Positions 23,745 through 35,996 are shown, counted from the first letter of the stretch. The stretch: 64,000 bases of DNA from Brachynemurus nebulosus (GCA_035578155.1 JAPWDM010000034.1:1242501-1306500); one strand, 5' to 3'. Notes: generated by a model not told the origin, from the letters alone. Made by a program: numbers and translations.

Positions 23745-26395
23745 CTTATAAAAATATATTGAGTAACCTGTGCGAGCAGGACCACATGAGAGAACGACCG
23801 CACACTATCGCGTCAAAAATATCTATACTCAGTATAGAGGAACGATGAATTTTTGCAACGTACTTGGTATATAGCAAGTAACGTAGTTAATTGTTATGTA
23901 GCTGTTTTTAGACGTCCGGATGAGATAACCAGTTTGACTTTCCGATGTAAGATGACGCCGAAAATGATTGTTATTTTAGTGGCTCATTTTACCACTGGGC
24001 TATTTTTAGAATGATAACTTCTTAGCAGAGTGTGGGGATAGGTAATCTATTTCTATTTTTAGGAAAGAATTGTTTCCAGACATTTAGAGTTGAGAAATCT
24101 ATTTCTACAAAGTCTTTATACAAAGTTTTGAATTAAAACAGGATAAAGTTAGTGTAAGTATGCCTGCAGGATTGCTGTCGAAAACAAATTACAAAGTAGA
24201 CTCGGGGTATACGTATGAATTCTTATCAGTTTCCATCGATAAGATATAGATTTCATTAAGTAATTTGCAACAAAAATGTAAATAGACAATTAACAAAAAT
24301 ATTCAAATTTAGTTCTTAATTATTTATTTAAGTACAATTTATTGATACCTTTAATAAGTAGATTTGAATTGAGATAAGTACGTATCAAAATAAGTGTTAT
24401 TACAAATAGATTCAACGCCAATATTCATACGACTTACAAGGAATATTTTAAGACAGTATCTAACAGTTAAAGTCAGAATAATGTCTTGCAGCGAGAGGCA
24501 AGAACATCTTGATCAAAAGTTTCTAATTAGCTAAGGATTTATCTTTTGCGATAACCAATACAATAGTGAAGTTGGTTTTTAATCGAATTTTCACCGAAAA
24601 TGTAGACTACTTCATACACTATACCTTAAGAATATCGTGTCGAGGGGGGAGTTGATTTTTATATCCGTTTTGGCATCTCTAGAACCTAATTATATTGATT
24701 TTAGATATGTCTAATATCGCTACATCAAAACAACAGTGAGCCATGTGGTATTTTTTCATATTTTGGGTTATACTGGGTGAGTCATTTTAATTTCAGCAGT
24801 CAATTATTTCGGAGAGGGGTAATCCGTAACAAAAATAAACCTTAACAAACGTTTTTAGATTTGAGAGATCACCTTGTGATTACCTTGAATTAGACCTTAA
24901 CCCATATTTTTCTATTCATTTTTTTTAATACAAACCCGGACGCCCTTAAAATGAAGACAAATCCGTGGAAATCCGGACGGAAGCCAGCCACAGTCATATC
25001 ACTTGGCTCCATAACTCACAGCAACTAGATCGGGAACGAGCTATGTTTGCATTGTTGTAGACCTTATACGGAATTGTTGACGTGATGCAGCATTGCGTCA
25101 GCTTGTTAAAAATATTGTCGAGTAATGGGAAAGTTTACAACGTAGACGCACGTATAGTGTTAACAAAAATGTCCAAAAACAAAGAATTTTTGTAACAAAT
25201 TGCCTTCTTTATCTTAAAAATTAATTGAATTTAAACACTTTGTCAATATAATCAAAAATAACAATGTGCCGACCTGAAATCCTATATTACGCTTATCGTC
25301 TTGCAATAATAAATTAGTACTATCGGTGATTTTTATGGCCGTTTTTATTACACTAAAGAATATTTATTTCATCTTCCACATAAATGACTTATGTATGTAC
25401 TTATTGTTACCCATATTTGTACATTAATTTGTATTATTTATGGATTAAAGCGTTAAATATACGTTTAACTTATTCAAGCTTCTATACTTGTATTTTAATA
25501 GCTTTTTGAAAATAGGGCCATTAATGTATGAAATTAATTAGTCTTCTGAAACAACATCGGTTAACAAAACACAGACTACTTATACGGAGCATAAATCTTT
25601 TCAAAAAACAAAGAAATCAATTATAAAATAAAATTGAAAATCAATTGTCTGTTCTTTTTTGTTTTCGATGTGTGGCAATCAAAAATAGATTTTTATTGTT
25701 TTAAGGTGTAGCTTTAGAAGACGCATTAAATAATATATACTATTTTTTTGGTTGTTAAACAAATAATTGAATTTGGGTGGTCTTCAAGGGTATAAACACA
25801 TCAATATATCACCAGTGAAAAAAAGTGCATATCATAAGTTATCGGATTTTGTACATTTAGTCAAAACGTGGAACAAATGCACATCATGCATTTGCTTACC
25901 TATAAATAGATACATATATTATTCAGGTAAATGGTAAATAAATAACCCCGATGTGGATTTTTAACGTTAGCACCCTCTATGCTACATACGTATGTACACA
26001 TACATATACATTAGCAAGTAAATTTTATATATATTGTTATTGTGGTTGTACGTGGTATGTGTTAGATTGTACAAATATTTTACTGTGTATTTCAAAATAT
26101 GTCAAATATTATGCCAAATATGTCAAATTTTAGTGTATATAACAGGTGGTCTGCGGATGTTCGCCATTGCGTTCACAAGTTGTTCAATAAAATTATATTT
26201 GGCTTATCCTTTTGTTAAAGTCAGTCACAAAACACAAGTAAAAGCTCTCATTTTGTTAGCGAAGGCAATGATTTAAATATTTTCGTTACTTCGCAAACAG
26301 GAAAAAAATTGAAAATTAAAGTTAGAATTTTGTAAATTTTTCTCTTCTATAATTCTCGAGAAACAGATTTTTGAAAAAGTTAGTCTTAGGCATTG
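23745..26395. other. AT-rich stretch, no gene identified
   Basis: Short frames only, with no recognised motif and no long repeats. Somewhat higher GC content at 23765-23830, 23910-24010 and 24950-25150 without a supported exon. Confidence 0.35.
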
Positions 26396-26403
26396 GCTAT
26401 ACG

Positions 26404-27566
26404 CATAGGCGGAGTTAGAGATTGTTTGTTGGGGGCACACTTTTCAAGATTTTCTTTTCACTGTATAGGTATACTAACTTGTTTTCAGCATTTTGAATTT
26501 ATTTCAAAAAATGCAAACACAGCAGCTAATCGACGGGTAGTACGACGTGACGACGCAGCGCGGCAGTTGCAACTTCACTGATCCTACATATTTGGTGCCA
26601 TGCATTAAATATCTCTTCGTACCTATTACTTATTTTACTTAACATACAAGTTATACTCAACTTACTTCACTTGCTATAAGTATAAACTATATAAACCATT
26701 AATCTGTAAATCTTTAATTTAAAAAACTAAACTTGGACGTAATTTTAGCCTTATCTGTAACATAAAATATTAACAATCAATTAGATAGGTTCCTTCTTTT
26801 ATTTAAAATTAACTAATTTTTCAATAAATAACATCCGAAAATTTTTCAGTAATTTTATTAACAATCGACGATCATGTACTAAAAAAATTCATACAAAAAT
26901 GCAATACAGTCTAGCATATGAATTCCGATGCCCAAATGCACCATTTTATAAAAATAAAACTTTAAAAATGAGCTTAATATTTCGTAAACCCAAAACTATT
27001 AATCCAGACAAAATAAAAATCAATCGATTTTTTGATATATTTTAATTTATAGGGAAGGTTACTACAATTGTCCAAATATTTCCACATACATATATAGACC
27101 GTCCAACGAATGACTGAATGAATAATTTTATAATCGTAATACCACATAACAATTTTTTATTAGCGGTCACCATTAACTAAGGTTGTAAAAAATATGATCC
27201 TTCAAAATTTATCACTGACAACAGCCAACGCATTATAATGCAGACTTTTTAAAAATTGCTAGCACGTTAAGTAAGTATGAAGAGCATATAAGCAACGTAA
27301 GTAAGTGAGGTAAGTTGAGTATAAACATGTTAAGTAAAGTAAGTAATAAGTACGAAGAGATATTTTATGCATGCTACCAAATGAATATTGAAGGATATAC
27401 GAAATATCAAATTGCTGTATACATTCGGAATTGTAATTTAGTATTACAATAAACAATTCAATTATAATCTCTTATTTCTCGTATCTTAATAATTTAGTAA
27501 AATATTTTACTTTTCTAAAAGTTGGGGCGGCTTGCCCTCCATGCCCCCCCCTTAAATTCACCCATG
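26404..27566. mobile_element. hAT-like non-autonomous element
   Basis: The termini CATAGGCGGAGTTA on the left and, reversed, CATGGGTGAATTTA on the right match the CA(T/G)(A/G)GGYGRAKTTA style of hAT ends, followed on both sides by G-runs. The flanking octamers GCTATACG (26396-26403) and GTTATACG (27567-27574) match at 7 of 8 positions. Inside, ~90 bp at 26588-26680 reappears inverted at 27275-27385 (AAATATCTCTTCGTAC, TACTTAACAT, TTATACTCAACTTAC). There is no transposase frame; a 62-codon frame across the left end is not supported. Confidence 0.7.
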
Positions 27567-27574
27567 GTTATACG

Positions 27575-28543
27575 TGTTTTATTTACATTAGATGAATCGT
27601 TTATTTCAAAAACCAGTCAAACGACAAAAAATCCAAAATGGAGCTATTGATATATTTTGGTTGATGAATGGTAAACACATCGTTTGCTGCAGAAACCAAT
27701 TGATTCCGTCCCCATATGGCGGTAAGACAAAGTCAGGAAATCTTGCTTTAGTGCAGAAAGAAGTCAAATGACAGCACTTGACTGATTTCTGTTCCAAACT
27801 GCGGGAAATTTTTAAAGATTGAATGAAAAAATTTAAAAATTTAGATGTCTAGGTCTAATATTTAGTTCTTAAAAATAGCAAAACTCCATCTTGTTAGTAC
27901 AGAACCATTATACTTTTACATTTTCAGTATGTGGGTGTTTTTCAATGGTCTAGGCCTAGGCGCTAGGGACAAACATTTCGTTATTGTTTTAGGTTCCAAT
28001 AAATGTAAAAAAAAAAAATACAGAATTTAAATGTTTTGAAAACTTACTTGATTGGGTATGAAGATTTTATAAAAATATTCTATAATGGCTTACTATAGAA
28101 GCGGAATATGCAATATTCCAAACAAGTAATTCTCAAAGTCAACGACAAATATTTGGGGGGTCGCAGCGGCAAATTCATTACAGATCACATAACTATTTTT
28201 TACTCACTTCTATATATTTGAGGAGTCTTTTGAAATTTTTAATTTTAAAAGGGATCACGGACACAAAAGTTTGAAAATCACTGTTTTAAATGATATTAAA
28301 TATCTTAGAAGTTCAGTTACTATTATTATTATTTCATAATTATGAAATTATCGTTTTGATTTCAAAATTCCTAATGAATTAAGAGTATTTTGTACCTAAT
28401 TTATAATTGTGACGGTTATTTATTAGAGAAAGCAGTGCAGCGCCAAAATTTTATTATTATTTTACATTGTTTAAAAGAGGGATAAAAAAAATTTCTCTTC
28501 ATAAGATAATTAAAAATATTATGTATTATTTTATAAAAAAATT
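27575..28543. other. AT-rich stretch, no gene identified
   Basis: A 63-codon minus-strand frame at 27606-27797 has no motif I recognise. Nothing else stands out. Confidence 0.35.
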
Positions 28544-28734
28544 AGCAATCTCACAGAGAACTAGAGACAACATATCTATCTCTATACTATTGGAACCAGT
28601 GTAACCAGTAAGAGATAGAAAATATTTTAATGATTTCGTTTTAACCAATTACCCAATGATTTAGGAACCGGATATTCAGGACCCCAATAATTAGAGTTGA
28701 ATTCCAGAAAAACAATTTATTTTTTCATTAGTCA

Positions 28735-28775
28735 AATGTACATTTCGGAACATATGTCCCTTCTTCAGTGACCTA
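28735..28775 (-). other. Hammerhead-like/terminal motif of the Penelope element
   Basis: Minus strand CTGAAGA, then a self-complementary segment (GGGACA / TGTTCC), then GAAA. This has the order of conserved hammerhead core parts, but there is one extra A before stem II and no obvious stem I with a cleavage triplet, so a working ribozyme is doubtful. Similar motifs mark the ends of many Penelope-like elements. Confidence 0.35.
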
Positions 28776-29718
28776 TTTAACAATTAAAAATAAGTAAGTT
28801 ACAATTGTGTTAGGTGTTTTGTAAAAAGAAAAAAAGATTGACAATGTATTTTTCTTTTAGTCTAATACATACATGTTATGAACATTGCATAAAGAATAAA
28901 CATTTTATTTGAAATCTTAAAGGAAAGAATTTATTTAATTTCACAAAATTAACTATGGAAAATATAATAAGGTATATTGAAAAATTTTTTTGTATGTTAT
29001 AAATATTAATATTAATCGATATTTACTTATCAAATTTTATTTTATTTGTAGTGGAGGTATACACTATATGGTCTATCTATATCATTATCGATGTATAAGG
29101 GAAATTAGCAGAAAAAACCAGCTTATTTTCAGTATTAGGAATTAAAAAAAAAAAAAAGTTTTTGTTTTTTAATTTAAACAAACATCCGGACAGACAATAA
29201 GAATGTAAGTCAAAAAAGATAGAAATTATAAGAGAAAAAAGATTATAATAGAAAATTCAAGAGTTTACTCACCAAAATTTTAATTAATTATATTCAAGTT
29301 CCTTTCATTTAAACTTTTGCATATACATTTCTGTATATTTTTGTCCAAATATGCATTTCATAAGAAAATTGTCAAAAATTGATAAACAGAAAAAACAAGG
29401 AACTTTTTATTAAAAAGTTTTATATATATAATAATTGACTTTAAAGATATTAAACTTAATAATTAAGTCTTAAATAAAATAATATTTTTTTTAAAAATTA
29501 TATTGTGAGTACATTGTAATTGTACTGTTGTTTGACAGTGACTAACTGTTGTAATTGGTTCTATTGTTAAAAAAAAAACTATCGTAGAAAATTCTAGACA
29601 TTAAAAGTTTTTGTTTGATGTTTTTGCTTTCTTTGTCTGTCCATGTTTTCTAGAATAAACTATTGTTTACTTTAAATATATTATTGATTATGTAATGCTG
29701 TCCGTGTAAACAATGCGA

Positions 29719-31833
29719 TCAGTTCAAATGTTTGATGACTGGTAAATAAGATTCGTCCAAAAAGGAAGACTCAATTTGTTTATTACAGTTAGTTTTATTG
29801 TTTAGTTGGATGAAAAAACTTTCACTTAGCAATCTTTTCCTGTAGTTTGCTTCCTTATCTAAAACTTTAACTTTTTCAAAATCAAAGATGTGATCATTAT
29901 TAATTGAATGTTCCGCTAAGCCTGTGGATTCTTTTCCTCTCTTTATGTCATATTTATGTTGAGTTAATCTATTATTTAATTTTTGACTAGTTTGTCCAAA
30001 ATAACAAAGGTCGCATTGTTTGCATGGAATTTTATAAATTACATTGTGCATTTGTTTATTTTCAATTTTTGATCTTTTTTTATTATATGTTGATTCTATT
30101 GTGTTTGTAAAAGAAAAAGTTACTTTGTTATCACTAAATTTTTCTATAGCTGGTTTAATTCTTTTTGTGAATCTGTTATATGGAAAGCATATTAGGTTAT
30201 TATAGTTTATTTCTTTTTCATTGGAATTTGAATTAAAATTATTTGTTTCTGTAGAATTATATGCTTTATGAATAACTTTTTCTTTTATTGAATTTATTAG
30301 ATTTAGTGGATAGTTGTTTCTAGTTAGTATTGATATTGCTTTTTTTATTGCATATTTTCTGTTTTTGACACTGCTTAGATGTACAGCCCTATGAAACATA
30401 TTTTGTATTATATTGTTTTTTATATATTGTGGATGATTGGAATGGAAATTAATTAATCTATCTGTATAACTAGTTTTCCTGTGCCAAGTGGTATTTAAAC
30501 AATTGTATTTATCTTTCTTAATTAACGTATCTAAAAATGTAATTTGATTATTTTCTTCAATTTCGATAGTGAACTGTAGGGCTGGATGGTAATTATTAAA
30601 AGTGTTTTTGATTTTTTCAATTAATGTTAATGGGGCACAAGAAAGAATATCATCTACATAGCGAAAGAAAAAAGAAGGGTCCCATTCTTTAATTTTATTT
30701 ATGCTGATATTACAGAGATAGTCCATAACATAAGATGCTAAAACAGGACTCAGTGAATTTCCCATTGGACAGCCAAAACATTGTTTATAGTATTTATCTT
30801 GAAATTTAAAAAAGTTATTTTCTACTATCAATTCTATTCCTTCAATAAAAGTTTCTTTAGTTAAGTTAGTGAATTCTTTAATTTTATTCCATTGTTTTTT
30901 AATGATTGCTGTTGCTAATTTAATCGGAATGTTAGTATATAAAGATTTTACATCCAATGAAAACAGTTTTTCTTCAGAATTTTTTAATTGTATGTTTTTA
31001 ATTTTATTGACAAATTCATATGAGTTTTTTATGGAAAATTCACTGTGTTCAGCTTCGCTAAGTATTTTAGAGAAAAATTTGGATAATTCTTGAATTGGAG
31101 ATTCAATTTGACTTACTATGGGTCTTAAAGGGATTCCCTCTTTGTGTATTTTAGGTAGAAAGTAAATTTCTGGTAATGTTTTTCCTGATTTAATTATTTT
31201 AGTTTTTGTTATGTTGTCAATGTATTTACATTTGTATAATTTTTCAGTGAATATTTTGACTTTTTTAGAAACAACTTCCACAGGGTCTTTTCTTATGTTT
31301 AAGTATGTATTTTTGTCATTAAGATGTATTTCTGCTTTTTCATTATATTCAGATCTATTTAAAATAACTGTGCAATTTCCCTTATCTGAGACTGTAATGA
31401 TAATTTCATTTTTATTATTTTTTATAAAGTTTTTGGTCTTCTTGTAACAGTTTCCAATGTATTTTTGTAATGGATCAATGTATTGGTTTTTGTTTATGTT
31501 ATTAAGTAATATATTTACTATTTTTTCCTTTAAGGGTTTTTGTTTTTCTTTTGGAAATTTATCAATATTAGCTTCAATGGCTTTTAAAATATTTAAAATA
31601 GTATTTTTATTATCTTTGTGGTTAAAAATTTTATCGTCAATAACAAATTTCGGACTTATGGCAAGTATTAGTTGGACTTCATTCGGAATAATTATATTTG
31701 AATAGTTTTTAATCCATTCTTTATTGATTGAAATATTATCTATTATTTGATTTTCAAATCTATTGATTTTCTTTAACTGTTTCCGCCTGAAGCGTACATC
31801 CGTTTTGTCTATTATGCATTGAGAATCTGTCAC
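29719..31833 (-). CDS. Penelope-like reverse transcriptase with GIY-YIG endonuclease
   Basis: One open frame of ~704 codons. The DKGNCTVIL segment (about residues 148-156) is the typical region before the Penelope RT fingers. RT motifs follow: YFLPKIHK, PLRPIVSQI, FSLDVKSLYTNIP, CPMGNSLSPVLA and the catalytic YVDDILS (about residues 392-398). The C-terminal ~105 residues form a GIY-YIG-type endonuclease: VIYKIPCKQCDLCYFG with the CxxC pair, then GQTSQKLNNRLTQHK, and an AEHSINNDH segment. Such proteins carry out target-primed reverse transcription. The frame has no stop codon, which suggests recent insertion. However, it starts at a GTG three bases inside the insertion junction and has no ATG before the RT core, so the original N-terminus is missing. 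Confidence 0.85.
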   Translation of the reverse strand: MTDSQCIIDKTDVRFRRKQLKKINRFENQIIDNISINKEWIKNYSNIIIPNEVQLILAISPKFVIDDKIFNHKDNKNTILNILKAIEANIDKFPKEKQKPLKEKIVNILLNNINKNQYIDPLQKYIGNCYKKTKNFIKNNKNEIIITVSDKGNCTVILNRSEYNEKAEIHLNDKNTYLNIRKDPVEVVSKKVKIFTEKLYKCKYIDNITKTKIIKSGKTLPEIYFLPKIHKEGIPLRPIVSQIESPIQELSKFFSKILSEAEHSEFSIKNSYEFVNKIKNIQLKNSEEKLFSLDVKSLYTNIPIKLATAIIKKQWNKIKEFTNLTKETFIEGIELIVENNFFKFQDKYYKQCFGCPMGNSLSPVLASYVMDYLCNISINKIKEWDPSFFFRYVDDILSCAPLTLIEKIKNTFNNYHPALQFTIEIEENNQITFLDTLIKKDKYNCLNTTWHRKTSYTDRLINFHSNHPQYIKNNIIQNMFHRAVHLSSVKNRKYAIKKAISILTRNNYPLNLINSIKEKVIHKAYNSTETNNFNSNSNEKEINYNNLICFPYNRFTKRIKPAIEKFSDNKVTFSFTNTIESTYNKKRSKIENKQMHNVIYKIPCKQCDLCYFGQTSQKLNNRLTQHKYDIKRGKESTGLAEHSINNDHIFDFEKVKVLDKEANYRKRLLSESFFIQLNNKTNCNKQIESSFLDESYLPVIKHLN

Positions 31834-32540
31834 ATATGTTATATACGTGCCCTGAGTTTACTTTGTATTTTGTGCGGTATTGTGTCTTTGTGTTAGTTAT
31901 CGTTGGTGGTGGTGGCCGTCACGTGGCCGTGCTGTCCATACATATGTATGATAACGCATATATGTGGCTCCCTGTGGGGGTTCTACAGTGCCAATGCAAC
32001 CAACACAACAATCAAATCAATTGATTTGTGATTGACCTACACTCATCGACTGCCACTGAGAAAGTGACTACTAAGTAGCCTAACGTTCACAGAAGTGCAC
32101 ACTGCAGATTTTATGATAGAGATAGTTGCTGTACCTCTGTACTCTGGGAGCAATCTCCTACAAAAAGGTTTAATATTGCTAATTGTAAGAAGTTTTATTT
32201 GATTTTCTCAAAATGAATAATTCAGCACTTGACTAGTTTTTGAAATAAACGATTCAGATAATGTCAACCATGCTTTGGAGGTTTTTCCCCGGTAAAATGC
32301 GTTTTGGAGGAATTTTGACTAGTGTTGGGGTGGGGGGGGGATTTTGATGAGTCAATCTGGCAACACTGTCCATCATCGCAGAACACAATTACTGCCACAG
32401 CAATCGCATACTAATAGCGATATTCATTGTGTTTTTAGGAACACAAACTTAATTTATAGTGACAGTTATTGATTTTAAACCGTGGTTTTTATACTTAATA
32501 TTTAGAAGAGTATACATACATTTAATTTTGTTTTAATATT

Positions 32541-32587
32541 TGGGAGGGGGGGCGTTCCCCTTATCTGCCCCTCTGGGACCGCCACTG
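32541..32587 (-). mobile_element. hAT-type terminus (single end)
   Basis: On the minus strand it begins CAGTGGCGGTCCCAGAGGGG and continues through a C-rich run, the usual look of a hAT element end. ATTGTAAT follows outside it. The partner end was not found, so the element's extent to the left is unknown. Confidence 0.5.
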
Positions 32588-32608
32588 ATTGTAATGTTTC
32601 TGTCATTT

Positions 32609-33026
32609 GGCCGGGCACACATTGAGACGCAGTTAACGCAGGCAGGGCAGCGCAGTTTCTGTGACTCGTGTTGTAGAACGGGACAGCTCGAATTGAAACG
32701 CAGAGCAGAGCAGAGCAGCACTGCGTCGCACTCGTGAATTCGTGAATGTGACACAGAAACTGCGCGATGCTGCGCGACGTTGTAACACGTTCTGGAGTTT
32801 TAGTTGGTTTTATTCCGTCGAAATAAAAACAATTGAAGAAATTGAAGAAAAATAGTGCTTCTCTGCTCTGCTCTGCTTTTAAATTCGTACTATCTCGTTC
32901 TACAACAAGAATTACAGAAACTGCGTTGCCCTGCCTGCGTTAACTGCGTCTCAATGTGCGCTCGACCGCACGTGCTTTCCTGTTTGCCCTGCTTTGCTCT
33001 GGCCTGGTCAATGTGCGCCTGGCCTT
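32609..33026. repeat. Inverted repeat with ~110-bp arms (MITE-like)
   Basis: The left arm (32609-32720) has ACATTGAGACGCAGTTAACG, CAGGCAGGGCAGCGCAGTTT and GCAGAGCAGAGCAGAGCA. The right arm (32856-32966) is its inverted counterpart. The outer ends resemble each other (GGCCGGGCACACATTGA and, reversed, GGCCAGGCGCACATTGA), and the right side carries an extra ~60-bp duplicated end. GC is far above the local average. Frames inside are repeat by-products. Confidence 0.7.
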
Positions 33027-33029
33027 TAT

Positions 33030-34720
33030 GTCGAATGAAAATTGTTTGTATACTTGACTCTGATTGAGTTGTTTCTAATACATGAAAGTTTTAAAGGAAA
33101 CTAGCAATTAAGCCATAGAGTATAATTATACGTATAATATAATAAATTGTTATTTTTTAAGCTATTACAATAATTATTATATTGGAGCACAAGCTTTAAT
33201 TTTTAATGACAAATAATGAAAAAAAGTATAATGAAAAAGGATACTAATAGAATTATCGATCCTTTTGGGTTAGTAATTAAAAATAAAAAATGAAAAAAAA
33301 ATTCCTCTCATATTTTCTAAAAATGAAGGATATAGTAAAAAAATATACTATATATAGTAATAATATTAAAGTTTTTGCCCGCTACCTTTCAAATCTAATC
33401 ACTAAGCATACCTAATACATATAATTACCTATATTATCAGTAAATTAAATATCTGAAACTGGAAGACTATAAAAACAATTATGTTATGCAAAAATAATTG
33501 AAATTTTATGTACAAATAATTGAATAAAATAATTTATGACCCACTACTTAGTTAATTTACATAACTGAAATAAAAACAATGACCATTTACTTTATCTAAT
33601 TATGTGCAAAGGAAAAATCAAATTTACCTAATCAAAACATTTTTACAACAAAAATGGAAAATAGTGGATAGGTACATAAATATTATTATATTGTATGGTT
33701 ACTAAGCGAAATTCTTGAAACCCTTTATATAAAAGTTATAATTGTAATGTTATAAGACTTAAGAGACTTAGCAATAGAAGTTGATATTTTAGTTAAAATT
33801 TTGTCAATTTAATTATACTTGGGCTGCTGCACTGTGCGCTGACTCCGAATCTTTTTAAGCTGTGGTTGTTATCTTTTAGAAGTGGGTAATTGCGAACTAC
33901 TTGGTATGACTTCTTAATTTTGTTTGGATAATCGGCATAACACTTCATGTAACGTTTCCAAAATCAAATTAAAAAAATCCATTCCACAATTTCAATTTAA
34001 TTTCTTGAGATGGAGTAAAATGATAAATAAAAATTTCATCTTGTCTGCATTATTTTTCAATGTTACACTAAATTATTGAATTTGTTTATATCATGAAGCA
34101 AAAAATTTTTCTAACTTGTGAAACAGTTTCTTTGCATAATATGTATGTAGTTCGTGGAATAAGCAAGCTAGCACCTGATATGATAGAATTAAACAAGAAA
34201 AATAAAAATTGTTCGAAATTTACGAAAACTGTTCTTTTATTACATAGGATACTTTTTACTATTAGATAAAATTACTCGTATGTTTCTTAACTTATTGTAA
34301 GGTATTCCTTAGGGTTGTGTAAAGCCAAGAATCCTTCGACTGTCAGTCAAGGACACTACTCATTAACACTTAAGATCAATAACCACTATTTTCCGGGTTT
34401 TAAGTTTCGCAGAAGCCTACGACAAAATTGAAAAAATTTCTCGTGCAATTGAAAAAATTTATTTAAATTGAAAAAATTTCTCGTGCAATGGGAAAACATG
34501 CGCTAGCGTAGGCGTACCCGTACAACGGGGTATAATCTACATTTTAAGTTTTCTTGACATCGACAATCAGGTGACCATCGCCCAAGAGTACCTACGACAG
34601 TTTAGTACACATAACACGGAAACTTAATGAGGAATATAATAGATGAGAATTGTCTATTAATTTTGATATTGTCCAACGGTCTGGGATTTCCAATATTTTC
34701 ACAAAATTTCGTAAACCTAG
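33030..34720. other. AT-rich stretch, no gene identified
   Basis: Only short frames. Near 34425-34495 the word AATTGAAAAAATTTCTCGTG is present twice with a partial third copy between. Confidence 0.4.
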
Positions 34721-34721
34721 G

Positions 34722-34748
34722 ACATTTCGTTCGAGAGTTATCGTGCGG

Positions 34749-34820
<72 letters not shown>

Positions 34821-34939
34821 TTTAGTGAATATTATTTTCGGTTTCTAGGGACCTCAAAACCTGCCATAGTCCCGGGCTCAAGTCAGTCGCATCATAACAG
34901 TGGCTGTAATAGCTGATTTCCATTCTGGAAATTCGCTAA
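34722..34939 (+). mobile_element. Microsatellite-bearing family, copy B
   Basis: Starts in the GTTCGAGAGTTATCGTGCGG block, continues through (CA)n-(TA)n (34749-34816), the conserved TTTCGGTTTCTAGGGACCTC block and CCCGGGCTCAAGTC, and ends TGGAAATTCGCTAAA. The 5' third is missing or unrecognisable. Confidence 0.7.
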
Positions 34940-35251
34940 AATAATATAGCCACTAATAGAGCTATTATACGTACATTAAATTCTGTTTTATGGAGTAAAT
35001 GTATAACAAAAAAGCCAACATTTGCAATACCATAATTGAAAGCATTGAAACATGACAAAATATAGAGATGTAATTCCGGAGGGGTTTTGCTAGAATTTCA
35101 AAACTTGACGGAGTGCCTAATATATAGTTATCCGGGGCACTGTGCAAGTGAAAAACACTATTACCAATCACATCCGAACAAAATAGTTGATCTGGTTTAG
35201 CCATGTTCAGAGAATGGATTCTCAAAATCTACTCTAAAATCTCAATGTGCT

Positions 35252-35506
35252 GTGAAATTTATTCACTCAGCCAAAAGAAAAAGGGGTGGCCCAATAAAAA
35301 GTTGGACTGACAGAGTCGATGAAGCTGTAGAAGAGAAAAATTTTGTATTTGGGCAATGGTTAGATCGTGATGTGTATGTGTATAGAAATATTAATTTTGA
35401 GACACACTGTTTTGACAATAACATTCCAATTTTTGTTCCTCTTTCCGATCTTTTAAACATAAAAACTAAAATATGCGATAGATGTATTGTGCGGTTGCGT
35501 TATTAA
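35252..35506 (+). pseudogene. Possible LINE 3'-end coding fragment
   Basis: The first ~45 residues (AKRKRGGPIKSWTDRVDEA, then a segment ending GQWLDRDVYVY) resemble the extreme C-terminus of non-LTR retrotransposon RT proteins, where a G-R-P-x-x-x-W-x-D motif is followed by a DR..W element. The rest of the 84-codon frame has no match I know. No RT core lies upstream, so it would be a heavily truncated copy. A diverged host peptide is possible. Confidence 0.35.
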
Positions 35507-35996
35507 TCGATTATAAATGTTACATATATTAAGACCATTTGTTTATTTCTGAAATGAATTAAATTGTTTGTTAGTAATTTGTCTTAAACAACGTTCTAAT
35601 ATATTACTAATTATAAATCAAAGCCAGCTGTTTGATATGAAATATTGTAAAGCTATCTAAATTTTTTGTTTGAATAAGACTAGTAGAGCAAAAATTACTT
35701 TTTTTTTTTTTTTTTGAAGAATTTACATTATGAAGAAATTTTATTGCTTTCAATGCTGTAGAAAAGCAATATTAATGAAAATAAGAAGGAGTCACAATTT
35801 TCATATAACATAAATGTTATTATTCGTCATGTAAACAGAATGTTACTATGAATAAAAATCCAAATTTTGTTTTAAATTTTTCAAGTTTATACTAAAATAG
35901 TAAATTTTAGGGTTGCATTAGAATGTTCTAAAAGTTAACGAATACGTTTTATTTATCTAGAATTTAACTCATAAATTATCAAAATTTAAACAAATA

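Larger units (their letters stand above)
28629..31836 (-). mobile_element. Penelope-like retroelement (5'-truncated)
   Basis: About 3.2 kb inserted into a TIR element. In the related copy at 61.2 kb the sequence AAAATATGTTATATACGTGC is continuous; here it breaks after AAAATAT and resumes as ATATGTTATATACGTGC, giving a 4-bp ATAT overlap as the likely target duplication. The minus strand holds a 703-codon RT plus GIY-YIG frame and then ~1.1 kb of 3' sequence, which includes CTGAAGAAGGGACATATG followed by TTCCGAAA. Two ~1.1-kb flanks of AT-rich sequence belong to it, but no long terminal repeats are visible. Confidence 0.8.
28553..32148. mobile_element. TIR element with perfect 9-bp flanking repeat, split by a Penelope element
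   Basis: The outer parts, 28553-28628 and 31837-32148, are homologous to the two parts of a single ~360-bp element at 61205-61566. The termini are imperfect inverted repeats (ACAGAGAACTAGAGAC and, reversed, CCCAGAGTACAGAGG, each followed by CTATCTCTAT). AGCAATCTC occurs exactly on both sides (28544-28552 and 32149-32157), a 9-bp target duplication (or 8 bp plus one chance base). The element has no frame of its own. The 9-bp length is compatible with Mutator-like or related elements, but this is not decided. Confidence 0.8.

Noticed and set aside
30869..31705. Plus-strand frames opposite the Penelope RT
   Set aside because: Antisense frames of an AT-rich coding region; hydrophobic by virtue of complementing K/N/I-rich codons.
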